Part shown: piece by piece, positions 1-11,341 of the stretch
Layout: each line of letters begins with the position of its first letter
Position numbering within the stretch: position 1 is the first letter of the stretch
Assembly (NCBI GenBank): GCA_000827265.1
Contig: KN834752.1
Location: forward strand, 372,001 to 436,000
From: Collybiopsis luxurians FD-317 M1
Taxonomy: Eukaryota > Basidiomycota > Agaricomycetes > Agaricales > Omphalotaceae
Length of the DNA stretch: 64,000 nt
Direction: 5' to 3'
Program-made: the position numbers and the translations under genes
Notes under the pieces: model-generated
Told to the model about the DNA's origin: nothing
Seen by the model: only the letters and a program-made list of their open reading frames with translations
Databases searched by the model: none

Positions 1-3000
1 TCCAGTAGGTCCAACAGGTCCCCGACTCCTGTCCCCATGCCTCCACCGGTACCCGTGGTCATATCGCAGGGCCGTTCGCCCCCCATAGTCACAGTTCCCG
101 TTCCCATGCCATCAGAATATCGTCCGGGTTCTGCTCGACACCCTGATGTCGCTATACCTGTACCACCTTCTCAGGCTTCCCAAGGAGCCCCACCCGCACC
201 TGTTGTGATCAATGTACCCGGCTCACAGCAACCGCTTCCTACAATGGCTCCAGGAGTTGTTCCTCCAGGCATGGTACCTGGTGGACCACCTATGATAATG
301 CCAGGGCCATTACCTTCGCAACCTGTGTCATATGCTCCGACTCAGCCAATGGTTGTGGTGCGATCACGTTCAGATTCGCGCTCCCGTTCGCGCTCGAGAT
401 CCAGGTCAGACGATTCAGATCGCCGGGGACGTCGCAGACGACGCAGGCGTGATGATAGCCGTAGTCGCAGCCGCTCCCGCTCACGCACTCCCCCTCGGCA
501 ACCTCATGTTGTCATTGCCAGATCTTCGAGATCCCGCTCTCGCTCCCCTTCTCACCGAATTGAAGTTATCCAGCCCTCGCAGGCTGGAGCGGCGCCAGGA
601 CAGACCATAGTTGTTCCTGGAGCCCCAGGGACTGCCATGCCTCCACCAATCCCAGCCTATGCACCAACCCCTTTTGCCCCGTCGCAGCCTCAACCTGTAA
701 TCATTGCAAGGTCTTCCCGTTCCCGTTCCTCATCAGGACATAGGCATAGTCCGCTCCCTACCCAGTTCATCCCGACGCAACAATTCCAACCCACCGCCCA
801 ACAGCTGCCAACAGTCATTCCAATACCGACTACCCAGCAAGGAGCAACACCAATTGTGGTCGGGTCTCATCGCACTAGGACTCCACCGCTTGTAGTGACG
901 AGAAGTCGAAGTCGAAGTCGGAGTCGGAGTCGTAGCCCACGTCACTCCCCTTCGCATACTCCAATCATTGTACCTGGTCCACCTACGATGCCGTATGGTA
1001 CGCATTACACTGGTACCCATCATCCTCGCAGTCGTAGTCGAAGCCGATCGCGCTCCCCTCGAGACGAGGGCTCGTATCATCCCTCTCGACACCCCTCTGG
1101 TCGCGGTCGTTCTCCGCCAGTGATCTTGCCTGTACGCTCTCGCTACTCGCGTAGTCCAAGTCCTCGGCGTCGGTACTCACGTAGCCCAAGTCCTCGACGT
1201 CGCTATTCACGTAGCCCAAGTCATCGACGTCGCTACTCGCGCAGTCCAAGTCGACATCATTACAGAAGGTCGCCTTCGTATGACTCTAGGGACTACTCTC
1301 GTTCTCCTGAGCGACGTAGAAGACGAGATAGATACAGACGCAGAGGAGAGCGTCGTTCCCGCTCCCCCTCTTATTCACCGCGGTCAGAAGAGCGCGATCA
1401 TCGTGGCCGTAGACGTCGTGGTAGCCGCAGCCCCATTGCGGCGTCTGCCTATTCACCTGGTCCTGCTACTGTGCCTCTTGGCGGTACCCAATACGTTGCT
1501 ACTCATCCTCCTACTCATCTGCCTACAGTGATCAGTCATGCTCCGAGCCAAGGCTTGCCTGTGGAGCAAGTTGGTCCGTCGTACCGTCCGTCTTATGCCG
1601 GGACTCATCGACCTCCCTCTGTATCAGAAGGAGATGTTCGGGAAGAGCGACCTACACGTTATCCGTCCCGTCCTCCTACTCACCCTCCGCCTTCCATTTA
1701 TGAGGGAGAAATGCACCCGCCACACCATTCTAGGCGTTCCCCCACACCGGGCAGCATGCGTCACAGTCGCTACCCATCGGAAGAGAGAGAAGGGCGAATC
1801 CCTGAGGTCACTCGTAAGTGTTTTCTCGGATGATGGAAATTTTGTTAATAAATATCTATTTCACAGGAACCCATTCTCCTCCATATGGTGCTAGGACTGT
1901 ACGTGACGATGATGGTCGGACCATGCGCGATGATGAGGGCTATACTATCCGCCGTGCTCCCACAGTCCGAACGGTACGGGACGACGATGGCCGTACTGTC
2001 CGAGATGACGACGGCCGTACCATTCGTCGTACTCCTACAGTCCGTATCGATGAACCAGAGGGTATCCGACGTGGTCCAACGATTCGAGATGATGATGGAT
2101 ATACTTTGCGCGATGATGATGGACATACTCTGCGGGAACAAATCTTGCCTCCTGGATCCACACGTCCCCTTCCTTCCGAGCCTGGCCGCTCTTCTCCCAG
2201 TATCATTGCTCCCGTACCGGCTCCGCGTACCCCCTCGCGGGCTCGCACGCCTCGTTCTCCGATGTTTGGGGATCTCGCATTGGCAGAGGAAGCGCGTGAT
2301 CAGCTCGCTCGACTCAATGACGCAGAAAATCGTCTCCATAACGTTGCGGAGGAAGCGCGGGAGGCAGAGCAACAGCGAGAAGTAGAGTTCCAGGACAAGG
2401 AGAGACAGCGAGAAGACGAGTTCCGAATTAGTGAAGAAGATCGGCAGAGGATTTTCAGAGAGAATGAAGAAGCTAGGGCTCGCGAAGCTGCTGAGGCCCG
2501 TGAGGCAATACTGCAAGATCTATCTGGACACTTGGGTGTCCCTCCTGCTCATTCAGGCCCCAGCGGATCTGTTGTTCCCGGCGTCATTCCGGAGGATGCA
2601 GGAGACCGTGCCTCTGTTCATACGCTTCAGGATTTACGCGAAACAGCTTCCAGACATTCACGCGAAATTCGAGAGATCATTGACATGGAGCGGGAGGAAA
2701 ATACAAGAGAGAGGGAAGCTGCAGCTGCGGAAAGGGTCCAGTTGGAAGCTGAACGCAACGCTGCTGTTCAAGCAGCTCAAGAACTCAAAGACGCTCGTAT
2801 TCAAGAACTCGAAGAACAGGTCGCTAATCTTCGAGCCGAGCTTGAAGCAGAGAAAGAAGCTAGGCAGGCTGACGAGAGCGACGCTCGCGAACGCGAGAGG
2901 GCAGAGCGTGAGGAACAGAATGAGCTCATCCGGAGTCAGTTGATGGATTTGACGAACTTGATGAACGAGCAAAGGCAGGCTACAGAAGCAAAGCGGGAAT

Positions 3001-4163
3001 TGATGGATTCCAGATTCGCTGAGAAGGAAGAGAGAAGGAGGATGAAGGAGGAGGACAAGATGGAGTTAAGAGACATGCTGCAGAACCTATTCAGTGAGTT
3101 CCAGGCAGAGCGAGAGAGGGCTGAGGCTGCGAGGCAGGAAGCTGAAGGCAAACCTGGTATGCAAAGATCCTCTTTAGTTGATTATGCTTTACTGATTTGC
3201 ATGAAGGCGTTGAGAAAATTCTCGAAGACGTTATGCGTCGACATGATGAACTTCAAGAATCACTGAGAGCGTTCTCGGATAGTGTGTACCTTTCTTAACG
3301 TTTGCCCTTTCTCCTCTCAGCGATAACTATATCATAGCTTGGCGAAATGAATGTGAACAGCATCATGCGGAAATTATCAACGCTGTCCGAGAGACTGCCA
3401 ATGAGCAGGTCCCTTATAACATACAAGGGGTAAGTAGGTTTTTTTTTTCGCTTACCTCAGGCACATTGACCTTTTTCATCAGTACCTGGATGAGTTCAGC
3501 AAAGCACTTGCTTCCGAAGTACGTATCCTTTTGGGCGAGGTTGGCAAACTGAGGGAAGAGAGGAGGGCTTTACAACAGTACGTGTTGCTTGCTGCATTCT
3601 TGAATGACTACAAACATCCCTAAAATGTTAGTGAAATCGGGTACTTGTTATGCATGCGGTCGAAGTATGGCCCAGGAGGGGAGTTTGAGCCGGACTGGTA
3701 GGCTTGATGCTTGATAAATTCATTTGTCTTCCTTTTACTGACCAGTTTTTTGCTTAGGAAACCGGCACCTGGTATGCCCGGAGGTCCGCCTGTCGAACCC
3801 CCTGCACCACCTGAGCCCCCAGTACAACCTGAAGTCCCACCGGCGAGACCTGGATGGCGTTCAGTCACTCAAAGATCTCGTAAAAAGAAGAAGGAAACTG
3901 CTCCTCCTCCAGCGGCTGCCCCTGGACCTAATGTTCCAACGATCGCTGGCATGGTTGATCCTCGAACTCAAATTACCAGAAGCTGGGCAACTTGGCAACG
4001 TAAGTATGAGGTTGCTACTGGTTGAATGGGTCGCTAACTATTCTATCTAGCCGATCCCAATTTGGCACCGACACCGCCGTCTATTGAACCTACTCTACTT
4101 GTTCCCGATCGAGGCAGCCCTGGCTTATTTGGCCCCCGATCTCCTCGTGATTCTCGCGCATAA
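1..4163 (+). CDS. RS- and proline-rich coiled-coil protein, 5' end outside window
   Basis: The reading frame is already open at base 1, so the gene starts upstream. Hand-placed exons are 1-1813, 1867-3156, 3207-3285, 3321-3429, 3483-3577, 3632-3697, 3758-3999 and 4051-4163. They sum to 1269 codons, so 1268 residues are visible. The first 600 residues are proline-rich with many Arg-Ser runs, including four tandem copies of a YSRSPSPRR-like unit near 1141-1260. Next comes a set of RDDDGRT/IRRTPTVR-type repeats (about 1890-2140). A long charged coiled coil rich in Glu/Arg/Ala follows (about 2270-3150), then a short Pro-rich tail. RS repeats are known from splicing factors, but no RRM is visible here and I do not recognise the family. 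The function is unknown; a scaffold role is only a guess. Confidence 0.8.
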
Positions 4164-4777
4164 AATTACCTGTTTTTTCCCTGCATTTAACTTATTTCAC
4201 GTCTACGGTCACGAATCTTCGACGATCCTAACGATATCTGTGCCATGTATCTTATGCGCTTCATCTATGGCTGTTGTCAGCGTTTTTACTCTATAGTCTA
4301 TGCAATCATGCTGCATCTTGGTCTTTTATATTTCTGATGTATAGATATTTGTCCATAATGAATTGTATCAGTTTTGTGTTCTGGACAGTGAGCGAAACCT
4401 TTCTGATGCCGATATCTTCATACAATTCATCAAGCCAAGAAAATGAAAGCATACTCCTTACCGTGACTAGTTGAAATCTTGTGGACCAGAATCCCCTCAA
4501 GGCCCATTATATTCGACGACGCGTAAATAAGTATTAGAGAAGTACACTTTCGATTCATCCTACGAAGTACAAGTTGAATGCAGATGTATGCAGATGACAA
4601 ATACAGTACAGAGCAATTGGAAAGCCGAGTAAATATAAGGTAAAATGCAGAGTAAATAGAGTATGCGTTAACGGTAAATGCAACGGTGACAGGATGGAGA
4701 TGGATGAATGGACAAAGAACCAACTCACAGAACATCGAAAGTAGATGAAGGGTCAAACGCTATGAAGCGCGACACTC
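4164..4777. other. convergent intergenic region, nothing seen
   Basis: This is the tail-to-tail gap between the RS-rich gene and IRE1. It is AT-rich and presumably holds both 3' UTRs. I see no convincing ORF, RNA gene or repeat. Confidence 0.6.
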
Positions 4778-7700
4778 TCATTCTGCTAATTCAAAATACG
4801 TTCTGAACATCGGCTCAGAGCGTAGTTCAGAATCATTGATGACCTTGTGAACGTGAAGGAAAAGCTGAGGATATCGACGAGTGAAGTATGAGAGATAACC
4901 TTCAGGCATAGCTCCAAGGTGACGTTTCACGTTATCCGGAAGGTCTTGGTAGTGATGTTTCTGTAGCAGTGTTTCGGAGATATCGAGTTAACCAGCAGGA
5001 CAGTACATACCTTGTTCCGCAGAGCCCTTAAGAGATCTTGCACTGACTTGCCGTCGTACTTTCTGAACTTTCCGAGATTGTCGATGAAAACTTTGTCTAC
5101 CCTCGAGTGCCAATCATGTCCTAGAATTTGGATCGCATCCTTCTCCAATTCGAGCAAGTGTGGGTCTTTTGGGTCGCGACACATGATCTCAAAACGGTCC
5201 GAAGCATCTTGGAGGAAATTCAACCGACGACCAGAATCCCAGAAAAAAGGGTGAAGAAGACATGTCGACGTGTCAGGCCTATAGATATGAGACAAGATCG
5301 GAAAACTGAAGGGGAAATGGAAAGAAAGGCACACACCTTCGAGAAGAGTCGGCGTTTAACATTGCTTCAATGAGATCCGCTGCATCGACGCCTTCTTCGC
5401 CGTAACGTTCCTCGAGTGCCGTGAGATCCTTCACATTCTTAATAATGTTGACTTCTCTCTCGAAACGTTCCCCAAATGGGTGCCCACCAGCTGTAAGCAT
5501 ATAATAGAATAGACATCCGAGAGCAAATATGTCAACAGATTTCGTTAGTCGCGTTGGGCTGTCTTTCCCGGAGGAAGTTGTCGAGGAACTCGAGCTAATT
5601 GATGAGGGGTTGCCGTGGACTGTACCAGCACTTCCTTTAGACGAGCTCGTGTCCTCGGCGTTGTCCAACTTGACTTCCCCTTTCAGTATCTCCGGCGCTC
5701 TCCAACCAAACGTTCCGGCACCCATCACACCCTGGGCTGTTGGCAAAAAACTCGTTTGATCAAGGTCAAGCTTCTTGCAGAGTCCAAAGTCCGAAATGAG
5801 CATTCGATAACTGGGTCCTCGGATGTTCTTATTCTGACTCCTTGATAACGATGTGGACGAAGAGGAAGCAAAACCACGCCCTGGACCAGCCGCAACGAGA
5901 ATATTCTGTGGCTTAATATCTCTGTGAACTAGCTTCAGAGCATGCAAATGCTTCATCCCACTCGTAATCTGCTTGATAGCCTTTTTCGGATCATTGATAA
6001 TCGACTCTTTTATTTCCCTCCACTCTTTCTTGCTCCTGGTCTCCTCGTCAGGCTCCAGCCCCGTAAATGCCATATTAAGGTCCCCAGAACTTTCGAAAAC
6101 GTCAGCCAAGCTCCCTGGACAAAGTTCGAGGGCAATATAGAGAAAGTTGGCATGAGTTTCTTGGTAGTAGTAACGGATGACGTTGGGATGATCGTCGCTT
6201 TCTTGCAAGATGCTCACTTCGCGAGAAGCAAGAGTAACAAAGTCTCGTAGCAAACGCTTCACGGCGACAGAGCGTCCCTGGAGGGATCCACGGAAGACGA
6301 CTGTTCCATGAGATCCAAAGCCTAAAAAAATTGAATGGAACACGTCACAGAATAAAGAATCTAAAACATACCAAGAACTGTGTCGGATACGAATAGAGTC
6401 GACGGCGGAAGAGCTGGCTCCTGCACCTGTGTCAACGTCGTAGGTACAACAGCTAAACTTGGCGCAGGAACCCAGGATGACAACGCATTTTGCATTGGTG
6501 CAACAGTGGGAGTAGGAAGAGGGGGAGAGAGAGGTGAGATCATTGGCGACACAATGTCCAGAGCATCTTCCACTGCACTGTTTGCGGGGTTACTGGAACT
6601 TTGGGCAAGAGCAGGAACGCTCCCCTTTTTCTTCTTTCCTCTTTTACGTCTCATCTTCCTTTTGCGTATGCCAGGTTCCGCAGCATCGTTCTCCAGACCA
6701 TCAACCTCGTCACCTTCGCCGTCACTTTCTTCCGCCTCGGTTGGATTGAGAGGACCAGGAAGAACGACAGGGAGTAGGGACGGAGGCGTCAGAAGATTGG
6801 TATTGGATGTTGATGGAGAAGGTGGCGGAGAGTTGTCTGACAGAGACAGTGGTGCAAGAGGCCCGGGTGGGTCAGCAACGAATCCAGGATGCACACTTGA
6901 ATCATCAACGTCAATAGCTAGAGGTGATAGAGGAGTGACGCTTGACGAAGACTGAACTTCTGGGATTGAATCCTTCGAAATCGGCGTCGAGATTTTGCGA
7001 GGAGGTTGCATTGTTGAAGACGACATATACCTCCTTGCAGCTACGCCCATTACACCCATTAGTCCAACTAGGAGTGCTACGAATATTTCCCATTTCCACG
7101 CATGCACTTCAGCCGGGGTTGAATCGACATCGATTTCCTTGGAAGTCTGTATAGCATCTTCAATGCCACTTCCTGATGGCACTGGTCTAGAATGAGTGGG
7201 TAAACCAGAGTCAAGAGAGCCAGAACCTGAGCTCGAGGGCACACCCAACTCTGCAGTTGGATTATAGACCTCCAATCGTCTAGCCTCCGGTCCAGCATAC
7301 TTATCAAGACTGGTGACATCGTCTTCAAATTTTCGCATGCCCACCAAGCAGCGGAGGTCAAAGACATTGGAAGAGTCGACATCATAAGAGTCGCATATAT
7401 CCGAAACTTGGTTCTTCGAGCGCTCGATCAGATCGTTCTCCTTTTGCTCACGGAGCTTACGCTGTCTGGTCACTTCGTCGAGGTTCACTGGAAGATCCAT
7501 CTTATCACCAAAATTATCCGCATCGACGACAGACACGCTACCGAGATCAGCGCCTCCGATGCCCCCCTCCGAGACATCGTCGATCGTGTTCTGTGATCTA
7601 TCTGTGCGGTGTCCAGCCCGTTCTGAGCCTCCAAAAGCAAAGAACGGGAAACGCTTGGGGCTCATGGCGAACAGACTACCAGTCTCTTCCACCAATCCGA

Positions 7701-9085
7701 CGTAGGCCGAGTCGGAATTGGGAAGCGATGCGCTTAATTCAGGAGAATTAGCATGGGAGAGGGAAGGATGAAAGTCGGTTAAAGAGGGCTGAGGCTGAAG
7801 TAGGACAAATGTATGGAAATCAGGATCATGATTCGGGTGAGGTACTAGTGCTGGACGTCTAAGGACATCAAATGTGGCGACACTAAGAGCACGACGAGTT
7901 AGAGCATTTTTTGGGAGTAAGATTTTGCTAGCTGCTTACATGGGATTTGGAAAGCGTTTGTACCACAACATAGGCCTATGGTCAATAGAACTTGTTAGCG
8001 CGTGGTGAGCACGGAAGGCCATCAATTCGCCTGTTAGGAGACTCTGCACGTAGGAATCATCCTTGGTACGGAGATACGAAGACTGCAGCAAAGTGTCTTG
8101 ATTATTGGGCCCGTAAGTAGAAAACGATAGGTTCTGAATTGGATGTGATTGCACACGAGAACCGCCGGTTTTCCGAGGAAAAATGGAAATATGATAGTCT
8201 AGAAAAAAAAGAATGAGGTTGGTACGACGAACACAATCATAGCGCATACACACCAGTGCGCCCAATGAAAACTTCTGTTAGCTTGACCTTTGTTTTAGGT
8301 GGCTTTTCCTCTTCCTCCGACTCAAGCTCGTCTAAATCCAGTTCATATTCGGCCTCGGCCTCTTCATCTTTCATATCGTCAAACGGATCCCACCGACATT
8401 CACCGCCAACACTAGCTTTGATTTTTCCAGTTTCCAATTCGACTAGCAACATGCTAGTCTCTTTACGACCAACGAAAAGCCGCGAGTGACCATCGGGATC
8501 GGTAAATGAGAACGGGGATATGTCAACCAGTTCCGGCATTGTGAAAGGGAATTTCCGTAATGGAGAGGTTTGGGTAGAAGAAGGATTGGAGGGCAGGATG
8601 TATATAGCGCCGGACTGAGGTTCGATGATATACAATTCGTCGTCGACTGATCCTGCGTCGTCTCCGTCTATGGTCCATTCTGACTTTTGATTATGAACTG
8701 TTCGCACAAGCGGAGCCAGTGTTGAAGGATAAGTTGCCGTCAAGTTATCGAAATCCAAAACTGGGCCTGGACCTTGTCCAGGAGCAAATGAAGGCATAGA
8801 CCAAAGCAGATGGCCTGAAGTTCGATTTAGAGCATGGAATTTTCCATCCACTGAGGCTACCAGGACGATATCCAGCAGCTCAGAATCTCGCAACGGATCA
8901 TCCTCCTCCGTTGAAGTCGAACCTGATTGCGAGGAAGAAGCTAAAGGGCGCCTTGCATAAAAATCAGTATGGCGAACTAGTTCATAGCTATTTTGCTGGT
9001 TGTGATTGCTGGATACGAGATCGGCTATGCAGAAAAGAGCAATGGAAAGCAAGAAAAGAGGGATATAGTGGTGATTAGTAGCCAT
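4778..9085 (-). CDS. IRE1: IRE1 unfolded-protein-response kinase/endoribonuclease
   Basis: ER-membrane stress sensor. In the family, the luminal domain senses unfolded protein, the kinase autophosphorylates and the KEN RNase cuts the HAC1/XBP1-type mRNA. Exons are 9085-8254, 8198-7940, 7882-6372, 6321-5337, 5278-5011 and 4960-4778, giving 1345 residues. I chose the ATG at 9085 because a signal peptide follows directly (residues 1-26). A luminal beta-propeller-like region carries the LLWSM-type repeat. One membrane helix lies near residues 626-646. The kinase starts near 868, with K889, HRD 1000-1002 and DFG 1045-1047. The C-terminal KEN domain has the FRKYDG...LLRALRNK|KHHY block, split by an intron at 5010-4961. 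Serine-rich inserts interrupt the kinase near HRD-DFG and after the APE motif. The gene is divergent from the caleosin-like gene. Confidence 0.96.
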
Positions 9086-9728
9086 TGGGGTCTTCAAAGT
9101 GCAGTGTGCATCACCCAACAGCCTTCAATAAATGAATATTGAGAAATTGGGAGCTGGACGTCGTCTTGGTGGTTGAGGAAGGAATATGACAGTGCCCTGT
9201 CGGCGCCCTGAGCTGTAAAATTTGATGTCCCACGTTCAAGAATCCGTTCTCTCGACGTTCGGTTGAGTCCCCACGAACTGTCTTTTTCTGTTCAGTTCTC
9301 CCATCTAACTCTCTCAGACTCTTGTAATTCCAAGCTGCTTGTGTTTTTTGCCAGCAATTTTACCTCTGCCTTCTCTGTATATTTTCGGCACCGAGCGCAC
9401 CAGGGCCGCAATATTTCTGATGCAGTTTCCAGCGGCAGTGACTCTTGAGCCCACGCTCTTGTTCTATCCACCGGAAGTTTCCAGCATTCCGTATCCAGCA
9501 AAGGCTACGTCTCCAATATGCTCATATCAACGCAAGAACAAGCTATGCAACCATACCTAATTTCAGTACCTTTGTTACCGTCTTAACGTCATAAGGTCTA
9601 GTTACTGCGCCTACTCCAAAGGGTACCTCGATGAGAGCATATACTCCAATCATGACATACTGTGACCGTTGATATAAATGCACGAATGAACTACGGCTTG
9701 CGCTGTACTTATTCTCCAATCATTGTCC
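9086..9728. promoter_or_regulatory. shared divergent promoter region of IRE1 and the caleosin-like gene
   Basis: This stretch separates two head-to-head start codons and must hold both promoters. A TATAAA sits at 9673-9678, about 50 bases before the rightward ATG. I could not identify a clear UPR element by eye. Confidence 0.55.
9673..9678 (+). promoter_or_regulatory. putative TATA box
   Basis: TATAAA lies 51 bases upstream of the caleosin-like start codon, a normal fungal position for a short 5' UTR. This is motif evidence only. Confidence 0.4.
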
Positions 9729-11341
9729 ATGTCTTTCGTGACAAACACTCTGGGAAACGTTGGCAGCGCCGCAAAAAATGCTGTCACACCACAACAACAT
9801 CAATCGTCGAATAATGCTGAAAACCAAAAAGACGATGCAAATTCAAAAGCTGAAAACCCAGCAGAAGCACCAACATCGACAGAAGAGGTATCGTACGACT
9901 CGAAATCCTCGAGCGGTCCAGGCAACTTCATCTCGAATAGCATCGGAACACTATCCAACACTGCAACCTCCGGTGTTAACAGTGGCGTCAATTTCACCTC
10001 CTCCCTCGCCAAATCTGGCGCTCAGCTCGCCTCCGACACAGCCAACGCAGGGATTTCCATCTCCCAATCTGTCGCCAAGTCAGGATTGGATATGAGCATC
10101 GGCGTCGTAGGCGGGACGGCTGACTTGGCTGGTACCGCTATCGGTGGAATCGTTAATACGGCCGCAGAGACGAGTGGGAAGGTTTTTGAGCCCGTAGCCA
10201 GTGGGTTAAAGGCGGTTGAGGCGTTTGACAAGCTGGGCGTTGCGGACGGAGTGAGAGCAATCAATGGATTGCCTGTTGCTGCTGTTCAGCAGGTTGGGAA
10301 GTGGTCGATGCAGGTATGTACGGGTGTCTGAGCGCCTTACAGGTCCAATTAGTCTGAGCTGGTGTTGAATTAGGCTTTGAACATGAGTGGCAAGGTTCGT
10401 TCTTTCATACGGTAGAGATGAATCATTTTAATGGACTTTATGTTGAAAGACTCCTACGTTTTTTGATACTGACGGCGACGGCACTGTGACCGTGTCCGAC
10501 ACAATCAAAGGATTGGTCGTTATGGGATTGGACGAGAAGAACTCTACATACGCTGCATATGCACTTCATGCTATATTTAGGTGAATCTCTGTTTCGCATT
10601 CGTCGTTCAATTTTTCGCTGATGTTTTATTTATAACCAACTTGGTACACTTGAAGCTTTCCCACTGGAACATCATGGATTCCAACCGACACGAACCTACC
10701 TATAACTATCTCCAATATGTCTCGTACGCGTTGGGGTAGGAATTGGGGACAGTACGATCGGATGGAGTGGGTACAAGATGTAGATATCAATCAGGTTTGC
10801 AACAGTTTCTGTTTAGATGCATGCGTGCTAAGTGTGCTTGTTGTCTAAACACAGTTCTTTGCGTGCGCTCTCTGCATTTCCTCAACGCAATGGTATAAAA
10901 TGACTGACTCAATCTGGCATCTAGCGCTGCAGATGACGCTACCTGGCAGGAGAAGTTCAAGAAAGGGTAGAGTTCTCTCTTCATAATACAAGATTCGACT
11001 GATTGAATTCATCACCCCTCAGTCGTCAGTACTTTGGCGTGCTCCTCCTGATTTTTGAATGGGGTACTACTTGGCCATTCATTATGCCAGACATGCCTGT
11101 CGAGCAAATACCGTTCAAGGATGAGATTGGAAAGGTTGTCAGAGTAAGTATCGCGATCGTTTTCCCATTCTGTCACTTTCCCTGAAGTCTCAACTTGCTC
11201 TGTATCCTGACATTTTCTCAATAGACCCTCATTCTTCCAACAATCTTGTCCAATTTCCAACGTGCGCGCTCGGGTGGCAACGTTGATGCAGGAAATCAGC
11301 CTCCTGCAAAAGAGGCTCCCTCGGGACCAGATGATGCCTGA
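9729..11341 (+). CDS. caleosin-like lipid-droplet protein, apparently without heme histidines
   Basis: The first exon (9729-10313) encodes a helical stretch with repeated Gly/Ala/Ser/Thr 11-mer-like units, as in amphipathic lipid-droplet proteins. A 21-nt exon follows (10374-10394). Exon 10450-10580 carries one EF-hand-type loop (FFDTDGDGTVTVSDT). Exon 10656-10794 has the GQYD segment that aligns with the caleosin 'SGxYD' region. Further exons contain FEWGTTW, the fungal caleosin C-terminal block. Caleosins bind calcium and lipid droplets, and many are heme peroxygenases. The usual heme-ligand His before FFD is Thr-Pro-Thr here, and the second His region (near RTRWGRNWGQYD) also lacks His. 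The junction between 10794 and about 10924 does not join in frame with the obvious GT-AG sites, so this exon structure is uncertain. Confidence 0.7.
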
